From the NCBI RefSeq assembly GCF_004963255.1, contig NZ_SUGA01000040.1, forward strand, positions 1-51,385: a DNA stretch of 51,385 nt, given 5' to 3'. Below the pieces are notes generated by a model. The model saw nothing but the letters and a program-made list of their open reading frames with translations, did no database searches and was not told the origin of the DNA. Position 1 is the stretch's first letter. The number at the start of each line of letters is the position of its first letter. Position numbers and translations under genes: made by a program. This DNA comes from Mesorhizobium sp. (GTDB lineage Bacteria > Pseudomonadota > Alphaproteobacteria > Rhizobiales > Rhizobiaceae). Positions 1 to 8,741 of this stretch are shown piece after piece.

Positions 1-7
1 GCTTTTC

Positions 8-49
8 GTCCGCTGACGCGGACCGCTTCTCACCCCACAAGGGGAGAAG
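8..49. repeat. RIME-like palindromic intergenic element (left edge)
   Basis: Two hairpins lie side by side after the end of the potD-like gene: GTCCGC (8-13) with GCGGAC (18-23), and CTTCTC (26-31) with GAGAAG (44-49). The same kinds of arms recur at 34153-34240 and at the right edge. This resembles the Rhizobium-specific intergenic mosaic elements (RIME). The element may continue beyond the window. A role as transcript end for the operon on its right is inference. Confidence 0.55.
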
Positions 50-59
50 GGGGAGCTAG

Positions 60-1130
60 TCATCCCCCCGCCTTCACCTTCTCGAACATCTTGGCCATAT
101 CGTCATTCTGCTTCATCGGGCCGGTGAAGATGGTGCTCTTCAGCATCACGTCCGGATCCGCCGGCAGCTGCAGCTTGTCGAGCTCGTCCTTCGATACGCC
201 GGCGAAAGCGGTCGAGAGCGAGCTGCCATAGCCGTAAGACTGAATCAGGAACTTGCCGGAGTCGGCGTCGAGCCGGCTGTTGATGAAATCATAGGCGAGA
301 TCGACGTTCTTGGCGTCCTTGAGCATGACGAAACCGCAGGCCCAGGTCAGCATGCCTTCCTTCGGCTTCATGAACTCGACCGGCACGCCCTGTTTCTTCA
401 ACGAGGTGGCCGACGCGTTCCAGGTCATGGCAGCGACCAGCTGACCGCTCGCCAGCGCCTGCTCGACCGAGGTCATGTCGGTGGTGTAGCTCGACAGCAG
501 CGGCCGCTGCTCGCGCAGTTTTGCCGCGACCTTGTCCAGCTGGTCCGGCGTCATGTCGAAGGGATTAACGCCCGCGAGAAGCGCTGCGACGATGGGCGTG
601 TCGTGCACGGCGTCGATGGTCGCCATGCGGCCGGCATATTGCTTGTCCCACAGAAGGTTCCAGCTTGCCTCCGGGTTCTTCACCAGATCGGTGCGGTAGA
701 GGATCGAGGTGTTGCCCCAGTCCCAGGGCACCATCCAGACTTTGCCGTCGCCGGCCTGCAGGTCGGGAAGGTTCTTGAACACCGGGAAGACCGAATCCCA
801 GTTCTTGATGCGCTTGGTGTCGATCGGCTGCAGCAGGCCTTCCTTGTTCCAGCGCGCCACCTTGTCGTAGCAGGGATGCGCAATGTCGGGCCGGAAGCCG
901 GCCTTGACCTTGGTGAAGGCGTCGTCGTCGTCGCCGAAGATCGTCGCCTCGACGCCGTCCGGATGCGCGGCGAGGAAGCTCTTGTTGAAGTCCGGCAGCT
1001 CGTAGCCCGACCAGGTGAAATATTGCAGCTTGTCGGCGGCAAAAGCGACCGTCGACGACAGCGCCATGGCCAGGGCCGCGAGACCCGCCACGGCCTTGCG
1101 GCCGGTGATTGATTTCAGCTGTATCGTCAT
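60..1130 (-). CDS. Polyamine-type ABC transporter, periplasmic binding protein (PotD/PotF family)
   Basis: This 356-aa protein would bind spermidine, putrescine or a related cation in the periplasm and deliver it to the permease pair encoded just upstream. It has a Sec signal peptide (basic start, hydrophobic core AGLAALAMALSS, cleavage near VAFA-AD at residue 32). The mature part begins with the family pattern LQYFTWSGYELP and has the usual length. ATG at 1130 follows AGGAGA at good spacing. It is the last gene of the operon potB-like, potC-like, potD-like on the minus strand, 27 bp after the permease. The ATPase is absent here and may lie left of the window. The exact substrate is not shown by the sequence. 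Confidence 0.85.
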   Translation of the reverse strand: MTIQLKSITGRKAVAGLAALAMALSSTVAFAADKLQYFTWSGYELPDFNKSFLAAHPDGVEATIFGDDDDAFTKVKAGFRPDIAHPCYDKVARWNKEGLLQPIDTKRIKNWDSVFPVFKNLPDLQAGDGKVWMVPWDWGNTSILYRTDLVKNPEASWNLLWDKQYAGRMATIDAVHDTPIVAALLAGVNPFDMTPDQLDKVAAKLREQRPLLSSYTTDMTSVEQALASGQLVAAMTWNASATSLKKQGVPVEFMKPKEGMLTWACGFVMLKDAKNVDLAYDFINSRLDADSGKFLIQSYGYGSSLSTAFAGVSKDELDKLQLPADPDVMLKSTIFTGPMKQNDDMAKMFEKVKAGG

Positions 1131-1157
1131 TTTCGTTCTCCTCTTCTTTGTTGTGCT

Positions 1158-1976
1158 TCAGGCTGGATTGCGGCGCGCGGCGCCGAGGCCGCGATGGCGC
1201 AGGATTTCGGCGGTTCCGGCGATGATGAAGGACACGGTGAGGATCACCGTTCCCAGCGCCATCACCGTCGGCAGCGAGCGCGGGAAACGCAGCTGGCTCC
1301 AGATGTAGAGCGGCAGCGTCGGCTCGGTGCCGGCGAGGAAAAAGACGACGATGAACTCGTCGAAGGAAATCAGGAAAGAAAGCATGAAGGCTGACAGCAC
1401 GGCCGGCGCGCTCAGCGGCAGCATGACACGCCGGAACGTCGTCCAGTCGGAAGCGCCGAGATCGAGCGCCGCCTCGCGAATGGTCTTCGGAATGGCGGCG
1501 AAGCGGCTGCGCATGACCACCACCGTCGTCGGCAGCGCGACCAGGATATGGCCGAGCACGATCGAGATGCGCGAGGGGCCGAGGCCGATGAGGTTGACCA
1601 GGATCAACAGCGATATGCCGACGATGACGCCGGGGATCAGGATCGGCAGCCGGGCGATGGCGCTGATGGTGGCGGCGAGCGGCGAGCGGCCATAGAGGTC
1701 CATATAGGAAACGGTGATGCCGCAGAGCGTCGCCCCGCAGGCCGAGATGACGCCGATGACCAGGCTGTTGGCCAAGGCGCCGGAAAGCGCCGGGTTGCCG
1801 TAGAGCGTGCGATACCATTCGAGCGTGAAGCCCTGCAGCGGAAACGCCGCCTGGATGGAGTTGTTGAAGGAAAACAGCGGGATCAAAAGCACCGGCAGAT
1901 AGAGGAAGACGAGATAGGCAAGCACGTAGAGGCCCAGCCAGCCGCCGCCTGCGTTGATGTCGGTCCGGGCGCTCAT
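1158..1976 (-). CDS. Polyamine-type ABC transporter permease (PotC family)
   Basis: An inner-membrane permease of 272 aa with about six membrane segments. The cytoplasmic EAA loop that contacts the ATPase is visible as EAALDLGASDWTTFRRV followed by MLP. The ATG at 1976 is preferred over an in-frame start at 2027, because it overlaps the stop of the upstream permease as ATGA (1973-1976), a sign of translational coupling. Its partner is the PotB-like permease, and the binding protein follows. Confidence 0.88.
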   Translation of the reverse strand: MSARTDINAGGGWLGLYVLAYLVFLYLPVLLIPLFSFNNSIQAAFPLQGFTLEWYRTLYGNPALSGALANSLVIGVISACGATLCGITVSYMDLYGRSPLAATISAIARLPILIPGVIVGISLLILVNLIGLGPSRISIVLGHILVALPTTVVVMRSRFAAIPKTIREAALDLGASDWTTFRRVMLPLSAPAVLSAFMLSFLISFDEFIVVFFLAGTEPTLPLYIWSQLRFPRSLPTVMALGTVILTVSFIIAGTAEILRHRGLGAARRNPA

Positions 1977-2890
1977 GTGCGGCTGCCAAACCGGCGGTCG
2001 GCGCCGCGCGCGACCAGCACGACGCACAGGATGACCAGCATGACGCAGACCGAAAGCGCCGCGCCGAACGGCCAGTCATTGGCCTTGCCGAACTGCGACT
2101 GGATCAGCGTGCCGATCATGGTGCTGGCCGGACCGCCGACCATGGCCGGCGTGACATAGTCGCCGACCGTCGGCACGAAGACGACGAGCGCCGCGGCCAG
2201 CACGCCCGGCATGGAATTGGGCAGCACGACGCGGCGGAACGAGGTGAAGGGCCGCGCGCCGAGATCGGAGGCGGCTTCGAGCAGCGATTTCGGGATCGTG
2301 TCCAGCGCCACATAGATCGGCAGAATGGCGAAGGGCGCATAGGCATGGGCGAGCGTCACCACCACCGCGGCCGGCGTGTTGAGGAAAGCCAGCGTCGGCT
2401 CCTTCCAGAGGCCGGTCTCGATGAAGGCGGAATTCAGCACGCCATTATAGGCGAGCACGATTTTCCAGGCGAAGACGCGCAAGAGATAGCTGGTCCAGAA
2501 GGGCAGCGTGACGAGGAAAAGCAAAAGGTTGCGGCGGCGGCCGGCATGGAAGGCGAGGTAATAGGCGACCGGATAGGCGGTGACGACGGTCGCGAGCGTC
2601 ACCAGGCCGGCGATGACCAGCGAGCGCAGCGTCACCGTCCAGTAGAGCGGGTCGGTGGCGACGGTGACGAAATTCTCCGCCGTCAGGCCGACGCCGAGCA
2701 GCGAGCCGTCATTCCCCCTGAAGGCGAGGAAGACCACGAGGCCGAGCGCGAAGAGGATGAGGAAGAATGTGACCAGCCCACCCGGCAGCAGCATCGCGAA
2801 GCGGAAGACCGGCGAGATGCGGTTTTCCGGCAAGGGCCGTGCTGCAACGACGGTCGACATGTTCATGGCCCGTTTGGCGAAACTGTCCAT
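1973..2890 (-). CDS. Polyamine-type ABC transporter permease (PotB family)
   Basis: A 305-aa inner-membrane permease and first gene of the transporter operon. The hydrophobic segments start near residue 33 (LLPGGLVTFFLILFALGLVV), and the EAA loop reads EAASDLGARPFTSFRRV then VLP. The ATG at 2890 has no strong Shine-Dalgarno sequence; ATG codons at 2866 and 2860 are in-frame alternatives that would shorten the cytoplasmic N-terminus only. The gene is 81 bp downstream of an FAD oxidoreductase on the same strand, which suggests joint transport and oxidation of an amine. Confidence 0.87.
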   Translation of the reverse strand: MDSFAKRAMNMSTVVAARPLPENRISPVFRFAMLLPGGLVTFFLILFALGLVVFLAFRGNDGSLLGVGLTAENFVTVATDPLYWTVTLRSLVIAGLVTLATVVTAYPVAYYLAFHAGRRRNLLLFLVTLPFWTSYLLRVFAWKIVLAYNGVLNSAFIETGLWKEPTLAFLNTPAAVVVTLAHAYAPFAILPIYVALDTIPKSLLEAASDLGARPFTSFRRVVLPNSMPGVLAAALVVFVPTVGDYVTPAMVGGPASTMIGTLIQSQFGKANDWPFGAALSVCVMLVILCVVLVARGADRRFGSRT

Positions 2891-2922
2891 CGGAATTTTG
2901 AAATCGCCTAATGCTTTTTCAT

Positions 2923-2940
2923 ATTCATGAAACTGTCAAG
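2923..2940 (-). promoter_or_regulatory. Candidate operator or promoter element upstream of the potB-like gene
   Basis: On the minus strand the sequence CTTGACAGTTTCATGAAT lies 33-50 bp before the ATG of the permease. A near copy, TTGTCAATTTCATGAAT, lies at 4292-4308 upstream of the amine oxidase (15 of 17 positions identical). The core TTCATGAA is palindromic and TTGACA could be a -35 box. Shared control of transporter and oxidase is inference. Confidence 0.35.
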
Positions 2941-2971
2941 CTGAATCGCTTGTGCGCTGCACGCGTTCGGC

Positions 2972-4255
2972 TCAACGTTCGAACGCGTCGAGCATCCGGT
3001 ACCAGGTGATGGCAGCGGCGACGCCGACCTGGCGAAAGGCGTGGAACGGGATCGGCCGGATCGGCGACAGCGGGAAGGGCAATTGCCTGGCATCGCCGCT
3101 GGCGAGGTAGTTCGCCATGCGCTTGCCGAGCGCGCTCATCAGGCCGACGCCCCTGCCCTGGCAGCCGACCACGGCAAGCAGGCCCTTTTCCGGTTCATGC
3201 AGATGCGGCAGGTGATCCGGCGTCAGCGCGACGCGGCCGAACCAGCGCTTCTCGATGGCGATGCCGGCAAGCGCCGGATAGAGCCGGATAAGCGCGCGTT
3301 CGAGATGCACCCAGTCGCCGGCGCTCGAAGGCAGCGCCATGCGGCCACGGCCGCCCAGCACCAACCGGCCGTCGGAGCTCTTTCGGTAGTAGACCAGGAT
3401 GCGACGGGAATCGGAAACCGCTTGCCCGCCAGGCAGGATGCTTGCGGCAAGCTCCGCCGGCAGCGGCGCGGTGGCGATCTGAAAGGAATGCAGCGGCACG
3501 ATGGTCTGGGCAAGCCCGGGCAGCAGGCCATCCGTATAGGCGTTGGTGGCGAGCACGACCGACCTGGCACGCAACTCGGCTCCGCCTTGCGTCGAGACCC
3601 GCCAGACGCCGGCCTCCTTGGCGAGCCTCACCACTCGCTGCTGCTCGGCGATGCCGGCGCCGGCCGCCGAGGCAACGCGGGCCAATTCGAGCGTGTAGGA
3701 CAGCGGATCGATGATTCCGGCGCGGCGGTCGAGCCAGCCGCCGAGATAACCCCTGGCGCCGGTCATCGCCGCGATCTCGGCCTGATCGAGCAGCCTGACG
3801 TCGGCGCCGCGCGCCCGCCACTGGCGGTCGCGGTTCGCGGCAGCCTTCAGCGCTGTCTCGGTGTGCGCGGCCTGGATCCAGCCATTGCGCGTGAACGGCA
3901 CAGCCAGCTTCTCGTTGCGGATCACATCGAACACGGCATCGGCCGTCGAGGCGGCGAACTCGACCAGGGCTTCGCCGCGCTCCTTGCCGAAATGCTCGAT
4001 TAGCCATTCCGGATCGTATTTGAGGCCGGGAATGACCTGGCCGCCATTGAGACCGGACGCGCCCTGCCCGATCGCGCCGGCATCCAGCACCTGGACCGAC
4101 AGACCGGCGCGCGCCGCATGAAGCGCCGTCGACAGGCCCATGATGCCGCCGCCGACAATGATCACGTCGAAAGCACCGCCGGCCGAAAATCCGAACCGGA
4201 ATGCCGGCGCCATCAGTGGCTTCTGCCAGACCGGATCGGAGAAGGCTGCGGGCAA
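2972..4255 (-). CDS. FAD-dependent amine/amino acid oxidoreductase (DadA/PuuB-like)
   Basis: A 427-aa flavoprotein of the D-amino acid/glycine oxidase family. The FAD-binding motif VIIVGGGIMGLSTALHAA is at about residue 31, followed by the acidic end of strand 2 (VQVLDAG). The C-terminal part has the family block VVGCQGRGVGLMSALGKRMA. Members of this group include gamma-glutamylputrescine oxidase, which fits the polyamine-type transporter next door. The start is uncertain: an in-frame TGA lies at 4259-4261, TTG at 4255 has a good GAGGTG ribosome site, and the first ATG is only at 4213. The longer form fits relatives with a short N-terminal extension before the FAD motif. The substrate is inferred from context only. 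Confidence 0.8.
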   Translation of the reverse strand: MPAAFSDPVWQKPLMAPAFRFGFSAGGAFDVIIVGGGIMGLSTALHAARAGLSVQVLDAGAIGQGASGLNGGQVIPGLKYDPEWLIEHFGKERGEALVEFAASTADAVFDVIRNEKLAVPFTRNGWIQAAHTETALKAAANRDRQWRARGADVRLLDQAEIAAMTGARGYLGGWLDRRAGIIDPLSYTLELARVASAAGAGIAEQQRVVRLAKEAGVWRVSTQGGAELRARSVVLATNAYTDGLLPGLAQTIVPLHSFQIATAPLPAELAASILPGGQAVSDSRRILVYYRKSSDGRLVLGGRGRMALPSSAGDWVHLERALIRLYPALAGIAIEKRWFGRVALTPDHLPHLHEPEKGLLAVVGCQGRGVGLMSALGKRMANYLASGDARQLPFPLSPIRPIPFHAFRQVGVAAAITWYRMLDAFER

Positions 4256-4291
4256 AGATCACCTCGGCGCTGGAACTTCGTGAAAATCCTA

Positions 4292-4308
4292 TTGTCAATT
4301 TCATGAAT
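4292..4308 (+). promoter_or_regulatory. Second copy of the TTCATGAA element in the divergent oxidase / FAH-family promoter region
   Basis: TTGTCAATTTCATGAAT matches the element before the potB-like gene at 15 of 17 positions, in opposite orientation. It lies in the 193-bp gap between the oxidase (minus strand) and the FAH-family gene (plus strand), 37 bp from the oxidase start. No other clear motif was seen in this gap. Confidence 0.35.
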
Positions 4309-4448
4309 TTGAAAGAGCGCTCGATAGGCCAGACAAGTCCTGGCTATGTGACAGCACAGCCATGGCCCATAAACCTTGGCATCGACGGGATAGACGTTTG
4401 CGCTAAATCCGGGGAAAGTGCCGCGCGACAATCGAGAGGAAAGATGCC

Positions 4449-5606
4449 ATGACCGATCCGACCCGTCTGCCCGCCGATGGACTTTTCGTCGGCCGCGCCA
4501 GAACCAGCGAGGCCGCCCATCCGTCGGTGGTGACGGTGCGAGACGGCGAGGTCATCGATATCACTTCAAGCGCGGCGCCGACGGTGCGCGATCTTTGCGA
4601 GTTGAAGGATCCGGCCGACTACCTGCGTTCGGCCAAGGGCACGGCGATCGGCGCGCTCGCCGACATCGCGGCAAACAGCTTCGAGGCCAAACGCGACGCC
4701 ACGAAGCCCATCCTGCTTTCGCCCGTCGACCTGCAGGCGGTGAAAGCCTCCGGCGTCACCTTCGTCGTCAGCCTGCTCGAGCGCGTCATCGAGGAGCAGG
4801 CGCGCGGCTCGGCGGAAAAGGCCGACGCCATCCGCGCCGACATCGCCGGGCTGATTGGCCACGATTTGTCGAAGCTCAAGCCCGGCTCGCCGGAGGCGAT
4901 GGAGATCAAGGCCAAGCTGATCTCGCGCGGCGCCTGGTCGCAATATCTTGAAGTGGGCATCGGCCCCGACGCCGAGATCTTCACCAAATGCCAGCCGATG
5001 GCGTCCGTCGGCTTCGGCGCCGATGTCGGCCTGCATCCGGTCTCCACCTGGAACAATCCGGAGCCGGAGATCGCCATGATCGCCGACAGCTCGGGCCGCA
5101 TCGTCGGCGCCACGCTCGGCAACGACGTCAACCTGCGCGATGTCGAAGGGCGCTCGGCGCTGCTTCTGGGCAAGGCCAAGGACAACAATGCTTCCGCCTC
5201 GCTCGGACCGTTCATCCGGCTCTTCGACGAGACCTTCTCGATTGCCGACGTCAAGCGCGCCACGGTGCGGCTCAGCGTCGAGGGCGAGGATGACTTCTCG
5301 CTGGAGGGCGCGAGCTCGATGGCGGAAATCAGCCGCTCGCCGGAAGAACTGGTCAAGGCCGCGATGGGGCCGCATCACCAGTATCCCGACGGGCTGGCGC
5401 TCTATCTCGGCACGATGTTCGTGCCATCCAAGGACCGTGGCGAGAAGGGCAAGGGCTTCACCCACAAGGTCGGCGACATCGTCACCATCTCATCGGAAAA
5501 GCTCGGTGCGCTCACCAACCGCGTGCGGCTGTCGCCGGACTGCCCGTACTGGACTTATGGCGCCAGCCACCTCATGCGCGACCTAGCGAAGGCCAATCTT
5601 CTCTAG
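4449..5606 (+). CDS. Fumarylacetoacetate hydrolase family protein
   Basis: A 385-aa cytoplasmic protein of the FAH fold. The metal-binding region is recognisable as WNNPEPEIAMI (two Glu ligands) and GNDVNLRD (Asp ligand). Family members hydrolyse or dehydrate 2-keto acids at the end of aromatic or acid-sugar pathways, for example 2-keto-3-deoxy sugar acids. The ribose/fructose-type ABC transporter and LacI regulator downstream favour a sugar-acid role here, but this is inference. ATG at 4449 follows AGAGGAAAG. The gap to the transporter is 269 bp, so it may be transcribed separately. Confidence 0.8.
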   Translation: MTDPTRLPADGLFVGRARTSEAAHPSVVTVRDGEVIDITSSAAPTVRDLCELKDPADYLRSAKGTAIGALADIAANSFEAKRDATKPILLSPVDLQAVKASGVTFVVSLLERVIEEQARGSAEKADAIRADIAGLIGHDLSKLKPGSPEAMEIKAKLISRGAWSQYLEVGIGPDAEIFTKCQPMASVGFGADVGLHPVSTWNNPEPEIAMIADSSGRIVGATLGNDVNLRDVEGRSALLLGKAKDNNASASLGPFIRLFDETFSIADVKRATVRLSVEGEDDFSLEGASSMAEISRSPEELVKAAMGPHHQYPDGLALYLGTMFVPSKDRGEKGKGFTHKVGDIVTISSEKLGALTNRVRLSPDCPYWTYGASHLMRDLAKANLL

Positions 5607-5695
5607 CGCCCAACCGAGGCGACGTTGTCCAAGCCCGCCGCAGAGAGCGAGCGCTAACGGCACCGCCTGCCCGAGAAAATAGCGCCTGAACTGAT

Positions 5696-5713
5696 GCAAT
5701 CTGATGGGATTGC
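5696..5713. promoter_or_regulatory. Candidate LacI-type operator
   Basis: A perfect inverted repeat GCAATC-TGATGG-GATTGC lies in the 269-bp gap before the sugar ABC transporter. Its size suits a LacI-family dimer, and a LacI gene closes this operon. Assignment rests on position and symmetry only. Confidence 0.35.
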
Positions 5714-5875
5714 TGATGGCGTGTGCGCCTGACCCAACATCCATTGGCGACGGAGGCTTGCCACCGCTGGAAAGAGGGGAATGCTCTGGGCGTCCCGCTC
5801 GGCGCTGGCAGGAGGTGCGGTCCGAGGGCCGCATCGCGCTTGATGGAGGAGAGTTTCAACATGGGAGGAAATCGA

Positions 5876-6808
5876 ATGCTTTCGCGGCTAAGACTGCTCG
5901 TGCTTGGCTTGATCGCGCTCGTCGCCATTCCGGCGATGGCGCAGGCCAAGACGTTCTACTGGATTTCGCATGGCGGCCCGGCCGACCCGGTCTGGACCTA
6001 CTTCCTTGCCGGCGCCAAGCAATGGGCAAGCGACACCGGCAACAAGGTCAACACGTCGTTCCATAATGGCGACGTTGCCTCGCAGCAGGAGGCGATCCGC
6101 GCCGCCATCTCGGCCAAGGCCGACGGCATCGTCACCACCAGCCCCGATCCGGGCAGCCTGATCGAGCTCGCCAAGGAAGCGCGCGCGGCCAACATCCCGA
6201 TCATCAACTTCAACACGCCCGATCCGAAAGCCAACTTCAACGCCTATGTCGGCGGCGACAACGTCACCTTCGGCAAGCACTGGGCACAATACCTGGTCGA
6301 CAAGGGCCTGGTGAAGAAAGGCGACTTCGTCTGGATGCCGGTCGAGGTCCCCGGCGCCACCTATGGCGTGCAGGAAGAGGAAGGCATCAAGAGCGTCTTC
6401 GAGCCGCTCGGCATCACCTATGAAATCACCGAGGCCACGCTCGACCAGGCCGAAGTGATCAGCCGCATGGCCGACTACCTCACCGCGCATAAGGGCAAGG
6501 TGAAGGCGATCATCGGCCTCGGCGACCTCGTCACCGGCTCGATCAAGCGCGTGTTCGACCAGGTGGGCGTCAAGCCGGGCGAGATCCCGGTCGTCGGCTG
6601 GGGCAACTCGCTCGACACCACGCAGGAAGTGCTGAACGGCTATGTCAACGCCGCGCAGTGGCAGGACCCGCAGGCGACCAGCTATGTGGCGCTGTCGCTC
6701 GCCAACATGGCCGCGAGCGGCATTCCCCCGGGCTTCAACGTCATCACCGGCGCGCTCTATGAGAAGGACACCGCCGGCGTCTACGACAAGATCCTGTCCG
6801 GCAAATAA
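5876..6808 (+). CDS. Sugar ABC transporter, periplasmic binding protein (RbsB/FrcB-like)
   Basis: A 310-aa periplasmic binding protein of the ribose/fructose group (Peripla_BP_4). The signal peptide is MLSRLRLLVLGLIALVAIPA followed by MAQA-KT. Typical blocks follow: HNGDVASQQEAIRAAIS, KADGIVTTSPDP and a late GWGNSLDTTQEV. ATG at 5876 is chosen because GGGAGGA sits 6 bp ahead and the peptide then begins with a compact signal sequence; ATG at 5861 is possible. A hairpin terminator follows the stop and probably limits read-through into the permease. The sugar is unknown. Confidence 0.87.
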   Translation: MLSRLRLLVLGLIALVAIPAMAQAKTFYWISHGGPADPVWTYFLAGAKQWASDTGNKVNTSFHNGDVASQQEAIRAAISAKADGIVTTSPDPGSLIELAKEARAANIPIINFNTPDPKANFNAYVGGDNVTFGKHWAQYLVDKGLVKKGDFVWMPVEVPGATYGVQEEEGIKSVFEPLGITYEITEATLDQAEVISRMADYLTAHKGKVKAIIGLGDLVTGSIKRVFDQVGVKPGEIPVVGWGNSLDTTQEVLNGYVNAAQWQDPQATSYVALSLANMAASGIPPGFNVITGALYEKDTAGVYDKILSGK

Positions 6809-6820
6809 CCCCTGATCCGA

Positions 6821-6854
6821 GCGGTCGCGACGGCAACGCCGCGACCGCCTTTTC
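6821..6854 (+). terminator. Intercistronic attenuator/terminator between binding protein and permease
   Basis: GCGGTCGCG (6821-6829) pairs perfectly with CGCGACCGC (6840-6848) over a 10-nt loop and is followed by CTTTTCC. Such partial terminators after a binding-protein gene raise its level relative to the membrane parts. Confidence 0.7.
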
Positions 6855-6908
6855 CTGTCCCGCCGCGCCCGCCTTCGCAGGCAGGCCGGCCCTCATGTCG
6901 CGGGTTCA

Positions 6909-7895
6909 ATGGAAAACCGTTCCTTCGTCCAACGCCTGATCGCGCGGCCCGAATTCGGTCCGCTGGTGCTGCTCATGGTCGAGCTCGCCGTCTTCTGGGG
7001 CATCAATCCCGACTTCCTGTCGCCGCAGAACATCTCCAACATCCTGGCCTTCACCGTCGAGCTCGGCCTGATCGCGCTGGCGATGACGCTGCTGATGACA
7101 TCGGGCGAATTCGATCTTTCCGTCGGCTCGCTGTTCGGCTTCTCGCCGGTCTTGATGTGGACGCTCTACAACAGCGGCGTCACCTCGCTGGAGGTGGGCC
7201 TGCTGATCGCGCTGGTGGTCGCGGCGCTGATCGGGCTGGTGAATGGTTGGTTCGTGACCCAGCTCAAGATCCCGTCCTTCCTGGTGACGCTCGGCATGCT
7301 GCTGGTCGTGCGCGGCACAGCACTCTTCATCACCGACGGTTTCCCGCAGCGCACCTGGAGCGCCGAAGGCAGCTGGCTGGCTGATATCCTGGTCGGCGAC
7401 TTCTATGTCGGACCGTTCCGCATCTACGCCTCGCTGTTCTGGTTCATCGGTGCCGCGATCATCCTCGGCTATGTGCTGACGCAGAGCCGCACCGGCAACT
7501 GGATCCAGGCCGCCGGCGGCAACCCCAATGCGGCGCGTGCGCGTGGCGTCAACGTCAACCGCGTCAAGGTCGGCCTGTTCGTCGTGTCGGCGGTGATGGC
7601 CTCGCTCGCCGGCGTGATCTCGTCGCTGCGCACCTCCGCGGCCAATCCGAACAGCGGCACGGGCTACGAGCTCGAGGTCATCGCCATGGTGGTGATCGGC
7701 GGCACGGCGCTGACCGGCGGGCGCGGCACCATCATCGGCACCGTGCTCGGCATCCTGATCCTGCGCGTGATGCGCAACGGCATCGTGCTGATCGGCGTGC
7801 CGGGGCTCGCTTACAACATCTTCATCGGCGCGATCATCCTCGGCATGATGGCGCTGCATTCGTGGCTCGAACGCCGGCACCAGGCAGGGACTTAA
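6909..7895 (+). CDS. Sugar ABC transporter permease (RbsC/FrcC-like)
   Basis: A 328-aa inner-membrane permease of the BPD_transp_2 family with about ten hydrophobic segments. The family block GGNPNAARARGVNVNRVK and the late GGTALTGGRGTIIGTVLG are clear. ATG at 6909 lacks a strong ribosome site, and the stop is 4 bp before the ATPase start, so the pair is probably coupled. It works with the binding protein upstream and the ATPase downstream. Confidence 0.88.
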   Translation: MENRSFVQRLIARPEFGPLVLLMVELAVFWGINPDFLSPQNISNILAFTVELGLIALAMTLLMTSGEFDLSVGSLFGFSPVLMWTLYNSGVTSLEVGLLIALVVAALIGLVNGWFVTQLKIPSFLVTLGMLLVVRGTALFITDGFPQRTWSAEGSWLADILVGDFYVGPFRIYASLFWFIGAAIILGYVLTQSRTGNWIQAAGGNPNAARARGVNVNRVKVGLFVVSAVMASLAGVISSLRTSAANPNSGTGYELEVIAMVVIGGTALTGGRGTIIGTVLGILILRVMRNGIVLIGVPGLAYNIFIGAIILGMMALHSWLERRHQAGT

Positions 7896-7899
7896 GACG

Positions 7900-8694
<795 letters not shown>

Positions 8695-8741
8695 TTTCGG
8701 CTGACTTTGACTTGGCGTGACAGGGGCTCGCATCCCATCCT

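Noticed and set aside
565..2079. Many long antisense open frames (for example 565-2079, 8490-9842, 12863-14473, 48933-50564)
   Set aside because: High GC makes long frames opposite real genes; these are rich in Arg, His and Asp, have no ribosome sites and no recognisable domains.
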